Positions 42,488 through 51,106 of a stretch of 64,000 bases of DNA are shown here, piece by piece. Made by a program: the position numbers and the translations under genes. This DNA is from JAFNAG01 sp963721405 (GTDB taxonomy: Bacteria > Acidobacteriota > UBA6911): the NCBI GenBank assembly GCA_963721405.1, contig CAVRJA010000014.1:248001-312000 (forward strand). The letters are read 5' to 3'. Every line of letters begins with the position of its first letter. Within the stretch, counting starts at the first letter, position 1. The notes beneath the pieces were generated by a model. The model did not search any database. It was not told where the DNA came from and saw nothing but the letters and a program-made list of their open reading frames with translations.

Positions 42488-45310
42488 TCAATTCACCACG
42501 ATGTTGATGAGTTTGCGCGGGACGACGATCACCTTCCTGACGGTTCCTCCTTCGATGTGTCTCCGTACCCTGGGGTCGGCCAGGGCCGCCGATTCAAGCT
42601 CTTCCCGGGTGGACGAGATCGATGCGACAAGCCGGCTGCGCAGGCGTCCGTTGATCTGGATCGGAAGCTCCACGGTGTCTTCGCGCGTGTATCTTTCGTC
42701 GAAAGCCGGCCAGGGCTCGTATGCCAGCGAACCGTCGTGCCCGAGAGCCTTCCAGAGCTCTTCGGCGAGATGGGGCGCCAGCGGGGCGAGCAGAAGCGCG
42801 AAGGGATCCATGCAGGCGCGGGGACGGGCGTCCTGGTTGGTAAAGAAGTTGACGAACTCCATCAAGCGACTGATGGCAGTGTTGAAACGGAGACCGCTCA
42901 TGTCCTCCGTCACGGCCCGGATGGTCTTATGCAAAGCCCGGAGTTGCTGGGCGGTGGGATCCGCGCCCGGCTCCTCTCCGGATCGAATCCTGGAATTGAG
43001 CCGCAATTCATCGGTCGTCTCTTCGATAATCATGCGCCAGGAACGGTTCAGGAACCGGCTGATTCCCTCCACACCCTGCATGCTCCAGGGTTTGGTGGTC
43101 TCGAGGGGGCCCATGAACATCTCGTAGAGCCGTGTGGTATCCGCGCCATATTGCTGCACGGGGACATCCACGGGAATCACGTTGCCCCGGGCTTTGGACA
43201 TCTTCTCGACCTCACCGGCAAGTTCCTCGCCGGTCTCTGCCTGAATGGCCCTCCCCTCGCCGAACTGGATTGCCGTGTATGGTACGACCCTTCCCTCTTT
43301 TGTGCGGTACGTGATCGAGAGGATCATTCCCTGGTTGATGAGTCGCTGGAACGGCTCGAGGGTCGACAGGAAGCCTCGATCAAAAAGGACCTTGTGCCAG
43401 AATCTTGCATACAGGAGGTGCAGGACGGCATGTTCGGCGCCGCCGACATAGAGGTCGACCGGCATCCAGTAGCGCTCCCTGGCAGGGTCCCAGGCGGCCC
43501 GGTCGTTTTTCGGATCGCAGAAGCGCAAATAGTACCAGCAGGAGCCCGCCCACTGCGGCATGGTATTGGTTTCGCGCCTCAATTCCAGGCCGTCCTCGCG
43601 CACGCGGATCCACGAGGCCGCTTTTTCAAGGGGGCCGCCGGGACGCCCGGTCGGTTTGAAATCCTCCATTTCGGGCAGCAGCACAGGGAGTTGATTTTCC
43701 GGGACTGCCCTGGTGAGCCCGGTCAGTTTCCCCGCGGCATCGACCTCGTGCAGGATCGGGATGGGTTCGCCCCAGTAGCGCTGGCGGCTGAAGAGCCAGT
43801 CGCGCAGTTTGTATTTGACGGCCGGGCATCCCAATCCGGCCCCGGCCAGCCATGACGTGATGGTTTTCTTCGCGTCTGCCGTCGGCAAGCCGTCGAGGGA
43901 AACCTCAGTACCGGCCGACTGCATGGCGCATCCGTCGTCGACAAAGGCGACCGGCAGCTCTGCCACTCGCCCTGCATAATCGGAAGCGGCGATGTTCATC
44001 GACACCAGCCAGCTGTCGGGCGGCAGCACCACGGCCCGCACCTCGAGGCCGAATTTTTTCGCGAATTCCAGGTCTCTCTCATCGTGTCCGGGCACCCCCA
44101 TGATCGCGCCTGTTCCGTAACTGATCAGCACGTAATCTGCGATCCAGACGGGAATCCTGGCGCCGGTTGCCGGATTCGTGGCATAGCCCCCGGTAAACAC
44201 GCCGCTCTTCTCGCCGCGGCCGGCGATGCGATCCTCTTCACTCATGGAAGCGACGCGATTGCGGTATTCTTCGACCTCTCGGCGGCGCTCCGGCGCGGTC
44301 AGTACATCGACGAGAGCGTGCTCCGGTGCGAGCACCATGTAGGTTGCCCCAAAGAGGGTGTCAGGGCGGGTCGTGTATACGCGGATGGCTGCCGGCTCCT
44401 GCTCCGCGGGAAAGCCGGCGCGTGCCCGGCCGGCGCGCCATGCGGCGTACCCCGCGCCGGGCTCGCCGGCGAAAAAATCGGCTTCGGCGCCTTCGCTGCG
44501 GCCTACCCAGTTACGCTGCATTTCCTTGATCGGGTCCGGCCAGTCGAGTGTTTCCAGATCTTCGACAAGCCGGTCCGCGTAGGCGGTAATGCGCAATTTC
44601 CACTGTCGCAGGGGAATGCGCTGCACCGGGAAATCCCCTCGTTCGGATCGTCCGTTGATGACCTCCTCATCGGCGAGCACAGTGCCCAACTCTGCGCACC
44701 AGTTGACCAGCGATTCCGCCTGGTAGGCGAGGCGGAAGGAATCGCGGTATCTCCTCGCAGCGTCTTCCCCCTCGTCCCGCACATTCGGGGGAATGGGCAG
44801 CTCTTCGATCGGGCGCCCTTTTCCGCGGCGGACTCTGCCGTCAGGTCCCGCCCACTCCAGATCGGGATCAAACCAGGTGTGGAACAGGACCAGGAAGATC
44901 CACTGCGTCCAGCGCACGTAGTCCGGATCGGTCGTCGCAAACTCGCGGTCCCAATCGTAGCTGTAGCCAAGACGCTTGATCTGGCGCCGGATGTTGGCGA
45001 TGTTGCGTTCGGTCGTCAGCCGGGGGTGTGTTCCGGTCTGAATCGCGTACTGCTCGGCAGGCAATCCGAACGCGTCATATCCTATCGGATGCAGGACGTT
45101 GTATCCGTGCATTCGCTGGTACCGGCAGTACATGTCGGTGGCCGTATAACCCTCCGGATGGCCTACGTGGAGCCCTTCCCCGGACGGATAGGGGAACATG
45201 TCCAGGACATATAGTTTTTTCCCTCCGTGGTCCACGGCGCGAAAGACCTTGTTTTTCTCCCAATATTCCTGCCACTTCGTTTCGATCGCCTCAGGGTCAT
45301 AAACGGGCAT
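42488..45310 (-). CDS. leuS: Leucyl-tRNA synthetase
   Basis: The 940-residue class Ia synthetase charges tRNA-Leu. Visible are the N-terminal MFPYPSGEGLHVGHPEGY (HIGH motif as HVGH), the CP1 editing domain (with VYTTRPDTLFGATYMVLAPEH and IMGVPGHDERD, the Thr-rich and Asp editing sites), the KMSKS loop as KMSKARGN, and the C-terminal anticodon-binding and zinc-less tail ending INIVVN. Length is slightly above E. coli LeuRS (860) because of insertions near residues 150-185 and 290-330. GGAGG precedes the ATG at 45308-45310. It is monocistronic and framed on both sides by family D repeats. Confidence 0.96.
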   Translation of the reverse strand: MPVYDPEAIETKWQEYWEKNKVFRAVDHGGKKLYVLDMFPYPSGEGLHVGHPEGYTATDMYCRYQRMHGYNVLHPIGYDAFGLPAEQYAIQTGTHPRLTTERNIANIRRQIKRLGYSYDWDREFATTDPDYVRWTQWIFLVLFHTWFDPDLEWAGPDGRVRRGKGRPIEELPIPPNVRDEGEDAARRYRDSFRLAYQAESLVNWCAELGTVLADEEVINGRSERGDFPVQRIPLRQWKLRITAYADRLVEDLETLDWPDPIKEMQRNWVGRSEGAEADFFAGEPGAGYAAWRAGRARAGFPAEQEPAAIRVYTTRPDTLFGATYMVLAPEHALVDVLTAPERRREVEEYRNRVASMSEEDRIAGRGEKSGVFTGGYATNPATGARIPVWIADYVLISYGTGAIMGVPGHDERDLEFAKKFGLEVRAVVLPPDSWLVSMNIAASDYAGRVAELPVAFVDDGCAMQSAGTEVSLDGLPTADAKKTITSWLAGAGLGCPAVKYKLRDWLFSRQRYWGEPIPILHEVDAAGKLTGLTRAVPENQLPVLLPEMEDFKPTGRPGGPLEKAASWIRVREDGLELRRETNTMPQWAGSCWYYLRFCDPKNDRAAWDPARERYWMPVDLYVGGAEHAVLHLLYARFWHKVLFDRGFLSTLEPFQRLINQGMILSITYRTKEGRVVPYTAIQFGEGRAIQAETGEELAGEVEKMSKARGNVIPVDVPVQQYGADTTRLYEMFMGPLETTKPWSMQGVEGISRFLNRSWRMIIEETTDELRLNSRIRSGEEPGADPTAQQLRALHKTIRAVTEDMSGLRFNTAISRLMEFVNFFTNQDARPRACMDPFALLLAPLAPHLAEELWKALGHDGSLAYEPWPAFDERYTREDTVELPIQINGRLRSRLVASISSTREELESAALADPRVRRHIEGGTVRKVIVVPRKLINIVVN

Positions 45311-45499
45311 TACTGCAACCTCCAATTCGTACCGCTGGTTCCATGAAACAAACAGAATAGCGATCTTTTTCCGGGTTTTAAAGCCTCAAGTGCCCCTGCC
45401 GGCGGCCGGCCGCGGAGTCGCCGATCAGCCGCAAATTCCTATAAACAGAAGCTGCGGGCTTCAGCCCATAAGCGCTAAGATAAGTCGCCAACTGAAGGC

Positions 45500-45547
45500 G
45501 GACTTGGACCTGGACCTGGACATGGACATGGACGTGGACGTGGACCT
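45500..45547. repeat. Eight perfect GGACNT hexamers
   Basis: GGACTT, GGACCT, GGACCT, GGACAT, GGACAT, GGACGT, GGACGT, GGACCT in strict phase. Only the fifth base varies, through all four bases. Unlike the arrays at 2530, 14901 and 20325 it has no complementary partner nearby. Confidence 0.85.
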
Positions 45548-45589
45548 GGGCGCCGAAGGTGCGGCACAAGAGTGTGCGTGTCGAGATGC

Positions 45590-45900
45590 TGACCCGGATA
45601 ATTCACCAGCGCGTGGGCCACGTAGCGGCCGCATGAATGTAGGCCGGCCTTTCAAGGCCGGCGCCCGGTCGGCGGCTCCCGATGCGTCGCGTAGCGAAGC
45701 TTGAATTCAGCCGTCGCTACACGACGGAACCATTCGCCGCCGTGCGCTCCCGGCCTTGAAAGGCCGGGCTACAATCAAACCGCCGCTACGCGGCTTGCAA
45801 CAGCGTGTTGGTTTCATAAGCGAGAGGAGTTGGCCCTTAACGGTTCAATGTCTGACAGTCGAGGACATCTCGTAATCCTCTTCATGAATAATCCAGGCTA
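45590..45900. repeat. Family D element, copy 2 (empty site)
   Basis: 311 bp from TGACCCGGATAATTCA (45590-45605) to TGAATAATCCAGGCTA (45885-45900), in the same orientation as the copy at 42055-42463 and some 95 per cent identical by eye. It has the uninterrupted target CGTAG at 45690-45694. The remaining gap to the kinase start (45901-46174) contains no recognised feature. Confidence 0.88.
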
Positions 45901-46174
45901 ATGAGGAAATCAAAAGACCACCCCGGATGTCTTCGGGCCTCATTAGCGCTGAATCGACCATTGGACACCCTTTGGAGTCCGGACGCGAACCGGCGAAAAT
46001 CGGAAGTCCTGCGTTCCAGGCGTTTCATGGGCTAGAATAGGGCTGCTGTTCCGACGCATACCCGCCGCAACTCAGGATCCTGGCAGGGTTGCGAGCTGGC
46101 ACATGTTGTCACGATTCGACCATGCGTCGGAGACTCGCACCAACCGGATATGTGGACGACGGGAGGTCATCCGC

Positions 46175-48529
46175 ATGGCGCCAGCCAACGGCGAGGACGA
46201 TAAAAGCCTGTATCAACTGCTGTCGAGACAACCGAGCGACCTGACGGAAGCAGATCTCCGGCGGGCCCTGGACTATGCCGTGCGGCTGATCGAGACGGCC
46301 AACGTCATGATCGTCGGTCTCGATTCCTCCGGCCGGGTGGAACTGTTCAACGCGGCGGCCGAGAAAATCACCGAATACACGAAAGATGAAATTATAGGTC
46401 GGAGCTGGTTCGAAACCATCGTGCCTGCCGGTGAGTACCCCGAAGTCAGGCAGATGTTCGCGAGATGGCAGGAGGGAGATTACAGCCAGGATCACCTGTA
46501 TGCAAATCCGATTCTGACCAAATCGGGGAAGGGACGATTCATCCGCTGGCAGAATTCAAGACTGGGAAGTTCGGAGCGGTTTTCGGGAACAATTTCGTAC
46601 GGGATCGACATTACTGAACGCGTCCTGGCTGAAAACGCACTCAGCGAGTCGGAGCACCAGTATCGATCGCTGGTCGAGCAATCCTGCGATCCGATCTACG
46701 TACTGGAGCAGAGTTCGATGCGGCTGGTGCTGGTCAATCCAGCGTGGGAACGTCTTCTCGGATACTCGTCTGCCGAGGCGCTCTCTTCGGGCTTCGGCCT
46801 GCTGTCAATCGTCGCTCCCGAAAGCCGGCCGTTGATTCTGGAGCGGGTGGCCCAGCGCTCCAGGGCGTTGCCTCTCGATCCGATCTATGAGTTCCGCGCG
46901 GTAACCCGCGATGGCCGCAGTCTCGATCTCGAAGCGAGCGACACCGAGATCGTGTGGCGCGGGGTGCAGGCTGTGCAGGGGATGTATCGGGACATCTCGG
47001 TTAACAAGGAGGCTGAGCGGAGACTGCGTCTCTCCGACCGGATTCTGCAGCGCGTGGGAGCGCTTGTCATGGCCGCCGACTCCACGGGCCGTGTCAGTTA
47101 TGCCGGACCGTCCGCGGAAGAGATGTTGGGATACGAGCCTGCCCAGCTCCTGGGCGACGGCTGGTGGAACCTGGTCCACAGCGACCCCGAAGAGAGGCAG
47201 CGCCAGCGAGAATTGCGGGCCGGAATCGCCAGGGGCGAAATCCCGCATCCGAAGGCCCCATATGAGCAGCTGTTGCAGCATCGCGACGGGACCTCACGCT
47301 GGATTCTCTGGCAGGATACCCTGGGGCCGGAGGGGCTTGTGTTCGGCGTGGGCCAGGACATCACGGAGCGCAAGCGACTGGAAGGACAGCTCCGCCAGGC
47401 GCAAAAGATGGAAGCCGTAGGCCGTCTGGCCGGAGGCATCGCTCACGATTTCAACAACCTCCTGACTGCGATCAAGGGATACAGCGAGCTGATCCTCGAC
47501 AGCCTGAGTTACGCCGATCCGCTGCGCAGGGACATGGAGGAGATCAGCAAGGCCGGCGATCGGGCCGCCAACCTGACGCGTCAACTCCTGGCATTCAGCC
47601 GGAAGCAGGTGTTGCGGCCGATGATGCTCGATTTGAACGCGGTCGTGGCTGACATCAGCAAACTGATTCAGCGCCTGATCGGCGAAGACATCGAGCTGGT
47701 TTCCTCTCTCCAGACGGGCCTGGGTTGCGTGAAAGCCGATTCGGGGCAAATCGAGCAGGTGATCCTGAATCTAGCTCTCAATGCCCGCGACGCCATGCCC
47801 CACGGCGGCAAACTCTCGATTCGGACCTCCGACGTCACGTTGGACAAGACGGAAGCGCGTAAACGCACCGGGATGCGGCCCGGGCGCTACGTCCGGCTGG
47901 CGTTGAGCGACACCGGCAGTGGCATGGATTCCCAAACCCTTGGCCACCTGTTCGAGCCCTTCTTCACAACAAAGGAAGTTGGTTCGGGCACCGGATTGGG
48001 TCTTTCGACCGCCTACGGGATCATCAAGCAGAGCGGCGGATACATATATGGCGTGAGCGAGGTCGGACGGGGCAGCACCTTCGAGATCTACCTCCCCTTC
48101 GTCGAAGGCACGCCAGACGTCGAGCCTGCTCCGGCCCACTCCGCCGCGCGAGCATCGGGAAGAGAAACCATATTGCTCGCGGAGCAGGAGGATCTGGTCC
48201 GTTCGCTGAGCCAGAAGATTCTGCGCGTGCGCGGATATACGGTGCTTGCGGCTGCAGATGGCCCAGAAGCGCTTGCCATCGCCGGCCTTCATCCGGGTCC
48301 TGTCCACCTGCTCATCACGGATGATGTCATGCCTGGAATGGACGGCCGCGAACTGGCCCAGGCTCTGGGTGCGGTCAGGCCCGACACGAGGGTTCTTTAC
48401 CTGTCGGCATCCTGCGGCGATCCGCCGGCCTTGAATGCTGGACAGAATCCCGGCGCAGCCTTCCTGGCCAAGCCATTCTCGCCCCTGGCGCTGGTGCACA
48501 AAGTGCGCGAGGTTCTTGGCCCTCCTTGA
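46175..48529 (+). CDS. Cytosolic hybrid histidine kinase with three PAS domains
   Basis: The 784-residue protein has no membrane segment. Three PAS domains (about residues 35-150, 160-280 and 290-405) are followed by a HisKA with the acceptor His in GGIAHDFNNLLTAIKGYSEL, a HATPase with NLALNARDAMP and GSGTGLGLST, and a C-terminal receiver (about 665-784) with the phosphoacceptor in LLITDDVMPGMDG and Lys in FLAKPFSP. The HDFNNLL form is typical of hybrid kinases with an attached receiver. It would pass phosphate to a separate histidine phosphotransfer protein or act as a sink. ATG 46175 has GGGAGG before it; an ATG at 46103 is in frame but lacks one. Confidence 0.88.
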   Translation: MAPANGEDDKSLYQLLSRQPSDLTEADLRRALDYAVRLIETANVMIVGLDSSGRVELFNAAAEKITEYTKDEIIGRSWFETIVPAGEYPEVRQMFARWQEGDYSQDHLYANPILTKSGKGRFIRWQNSRLGSSERFSGTISYGIDITERVLAENALSESEHQYRSLVEQSCDPIYVLEQSSMRLVLVNPAWERLLGYSSAEALSSGFGLLSIVAPESRPLILERVAQRSRALPLDPIYEFRAVTRDGRSLDLEASDTEIVWRGVQAVQGMYRDISVNKEAERRLRLSDRILQRVGALVMAADSTGRVSYAGPSAEEMLGYEPAQLLGDGWWNLVHSDPEERQRQRELRAGIARGEIPHPKAPYEQLLQHRDGTSRWILWQDTLGPEGLVFGVGQDITERKRLEGQLRQAQKMEAVGRLAGGIAHDFNNLLTAIKGYSELILDSLSYADPLRRDMEEISKAGDRAANLTRQLLAFSRKQVLRPMMLDLNAVVADISKLIQRLIGEDIELVSSLQTGLGCVKADSGQIEQVILNLALNARDAMPHGGKLSIRTSDVTLDKTEARKRTGMRPGRYVRLALSDTGSGMDSQTLGHLFEPFFTTKEVGSGTGLGLSTAYGIIKQSGGYIYGVSEVGRGSTFEIYLPFVEGTPDVEPAPAHSAARASGRETILLAEQEDLVRSLSQKILRVRGYTVLAAADGPEALAIAGLHPGPVHLLITDDVMPGMDGRELAQALGAVRPDTRVLYLSASCGDPPALNAGQNPGAAFLAKPFSPLALVHKVREVLGPP

Positions 48530-48588
48530 TCCCCCGCTCAGGCGGCTGTCGAACGGGCCTGATGCGCGCGACCTCCGTCCGCCCTCGG

Positions 48589-48869
48589 TGCAATCAGAAG
48601 TGAGACTCAATCCTCGCGGAATTTGGGTGAGCCTTTTAAGCTCAGCGTTTGATCGGACAAAAAGGATGCGTCGCGCAACGATTCACTGTCAATTGTGATT
48701 GGTGAATGGTCATTTGTCATTTGGCCGCTTCAAACCTTTGGCCTGCGAGGTCCTGATCGAGTTCGGAGCGGGTGAAGCACCCGAGCGCAGAACCTGCCCG
48801 CCAACATGCCGGCCCGCCCCCAAATGACAATTGACAAATTCTTTTTGTTGAATCCCCCTTCCGATTGCA
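48589..48869. repeat. Family C element, copy 2
   Basis: 281 bp from TGCAATCAGAA (48589-48599) to TTCCGATTGCA (48859-48869), direct orientation relative to 10930-11227. The heptamer arrays (around 48687-48722 and 48823-48842) are shorter than in copy 1, while the middle with CGAGTTCGGAGCGGGTGAAG is nearly unchanged. Confidence 0.82.
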
Positions 48870-48966
48870 TCCTCCGGCCCTCGGGTGATGTCCTTTGTCC
48901 ATGACCTTCTGATACAATAGCGCCTTTAATCTATGATGCGGCTCAAACCCTCAACGGAGTGTCGCG

Positions 48967-51039
48967 ATGAATCCGAGTAGGATACTGTCTGTTTCCTTAC
49001 TCGCCGGCTGCGCTCTGCTGTATTCATGCAGTTCGCGCCAGATTTCCCAAGACAGGAAAGCGGAGATTGCCGTGACCGCAAGACGAATGGTCGGAGAACT
49101 TGAACGGCTGGGCAAGAACGGCCAGGATTTTATTGTTCTTGGGGTCGATGCGCCGGGCTTCGACCAACTCACCCTTACACAAAAGACGCTTGCCTACTAC
49201 CTGTACCGTGCCGCTATCGCCGGGCACACGCTCGTCGATCAGCAGAACCACCGGTACGCTCTCGAGATCCGCAATATGCTGGAGTCCATCTACCTCCACT
49301 CGGAGGGGATGGATCCACAGCTCAAAGAGGCAGTCCACGACTATCTGAAATACATCTGGATCAACCATGGACCGTACGATCACGATTCGCACGTCAAGAC
49401 GCTGCCCAATCTCCTGACCCCCGGGATGCTTCAGCAGGCTGCCGAACATGCCCAGACACACGGTGCGAAGTTTGAACTGGGTTCGGGAGAGACGCTCAAG
49501 ACCAAGCTGGAGCGTCTGCGCCCCACGATTTTCGATCCGAACTTCGAACCGGTCATGACCAACCAGAATAAGGGCGACGACATCATCGCCACCAGCTCCG
49601 TGAACCTCTACGACCGGCGTCTGACACAGAAGGACATCGATGCCCTCCCCATCGAGTGGCAGCAGCGGCTGAACGTCCGATTCGGATGGGAAGACGGCAG
49701 AGCGACGCCGCAGGTGTACAGGATCGGCGGCCTGTACGGCGAGGACCTTGAAACTGTCAGCCACTTCCTGAAACAGGCGTTGCCATATGCCGAGAGCGAG
49801 GAACAGCGCCGCGGGATCCAGGCGTTGACCGAATACTATGAATCAGGCGATGAAGCGAAATTCCGCGAGTACTCGATCGACTGGCTGCGCTCCAATACGA
49901 TCATCGACTACCTGAACGGTTTCGTGGAAAGTTACATGGATCCGCGTGGCGTCATCGGCCAGTTCGAAGGGAATGTGAGCTTCGTTTCCGACTCGACGTT
50001 GATCGACCGGCTTGCCGGGAACGCGCTCTACTTCGAAAAGAAAATGCCGTGGCCGGAAGCCTACAAGCTGGACAAGATCAGCAAGCCGGTCGCAAACGTG
50101 GTCAACGTGATCGTCGAAACCGGCGACAGTGGGCCGACATCTCCCGCGGCGTACAACCTCCCCAACTACAATGACCTGCGACGCGATTACGGGAGCAAAA
50201 ACATCATTCTCCTCAATATCGAGGAGGCCCGCTCCGAGAAGATCCGCGAGGCCACGATCCGCGAGTTCTACCTGCCGGAATACCAGGGCGTGGTCCGCAC
50301 GTACGGCGACCGTGCCCGACAGTGGGAAGTCTACATGCATGAGGTGATCGGCCACGGTTCCGGGAAGCCGGCCGCCGGTCTCAAAGTGGATCCTGCCGTT
50401 GCCATCGGCCGGGCGTATTCGTCTCTCGAAGAGTGTCGTGCGGACCTGGTCGCCCTGTATCACATACGCGATCCGAAACTGGTCGAAATCGGAGCTTTTA
50501 AACAGGAAGAGCAGGGGGACATCGAGCGCGCGATGTACCTTTCCTATCTTCAGGGCCAGATGAACAAGTATCGGATGTATGAAGACGATTACGTCCGGGA
50601 AGCCCATCAGCGCGGGCAGCAGTTGGTACTGGCATTTCTGCTCGAAAGAGGGGAAAAGGGCGACCAGGACTATGGAACGCGGGTGGTAGTAAAGGACCGC
50701 AACTATTATTTGCAGCTCGTGGACCTCGAAAAGGCCCGCAAGGGAATCGGCGCCCTCCTGACCACCCTGCAGGTCATCAAAGCCACCGGGGACTCCAAGG
50801 CAGCGGAGCTGATTTTCGACCGTTTCGGCACCCGGGTGAATCCGGAGTGGCGCAGGAACATCCGGGAACGGGCAACCCGGCTGAAACTGCCCAACAAGTC
50901 GGCGATCGTCTTCCCTCGCCTGGAGCCGGTTGTGGAAGGGGGTCAGATCAGGGACGTCAAACTGTTCGTGGATGAAGACCTGACGGCCCAGCAGTTGCGA
51001 ATGTCGCGCCTTCGTTTCAACAAACAGATTCCGGAGTAG
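48967..51039 (+). CDS. Dipeptidyl peptidase III-like zinc metallopeptidase lipoprotein (M49)
   Basis: The 690-residue protein starts with a lipoprotein-type signal (MNPSRILSVSLLAGCALLYSC). The M49 metal site is present: HEVIGHGSGKP (HExxGH, about residues 457-463) and, some 30 residues later, SLEECRADLVALY (EECRAE/D), the zinc ligands and catalytic Glu of dipeptidyl peptidase III. The N-terminal half has the tyrosine- and acid-rich helices of the family. It would release dipeptides from peptides, here probably in the periplasm. GGAG precedes the ATG. The next gene, also a peptidase, begins 67 bp after its stop, so a peptide-use operon is likely. Confidence 0.88.
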   Translation: MNPSRILSVSLLAGCALLYSCSSRQISQDRKAEIAVTARRMVGELERLGKNGQDFIVLGVDAPGFDQLTLTQKTLAYYLYRAAIAGHTLVDQQNHRYALEIRNMLESIYLHSEGMDPQLKEAVHDYLKYIWINHGPYDHDSHVKTLPNLLTPGMLQQAAEHAQTHGAKFELGSGETLKTKLERLRPTIFDPNFEPVMTNQNKGDDIIATSSVNLYDRRLTQKDIDALPIEWQQRLNVRFGWEDGRATPQVYRIGGLYGEDLETVSHFLKQALPYAESEEQRRGIQALTEYYESGDEAKFREYSIDWLRSNTIIDYLNGFVESYMDPRGVIGQFEGNVSFVSDSTLIDRLAGNALYFEKKMPWPEAYKLDKISKPVANVVNVIVETGDSGPTSPAAYNLPNYNDLRRDYGSKNIILLNIEEARSEKIREATIREFYLPEYQGVVRTYGDRARQWEVYMHEVIGHGSGKPAAGLKVDPAVAIGRAYSSLEECRADLVALYHIRDPKLVEIGAFKQEEQGDIERAMYLSYLQGQMNKYRMYEDDYVREAHQRGQQLVLAFLLERGEKGDQDYGTRVVVKDRNYYLQLVDLEKARKGIGALLTTLQVIKATGDSKAAELIFDRFGTRVNPEWRRNIRERATRLKLPNKSAIVFPRLEPVVEGGQIRDVKLFVDEDLTAQQLRMSRLRFNKQIPE

Positions 51040-51106
51040 GATGATTTCGGAATATCATCGCCAACATTGTCATTCCGTGTCCCTGATCGGTTAACCGGAG
51101 GAACCC

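Noticed and set aside
42557..43855. 432-codon plus-strand frame
   Set aside because: Antisense of leuS; no family resemblance.
42488..45310. KMSKA instead of KMSKS in LeuRS as a sign of inactivity
   Set aside because: Variation of the last residue of this motif is common in active class I synthetases, and the rest of the enzyme is intact.
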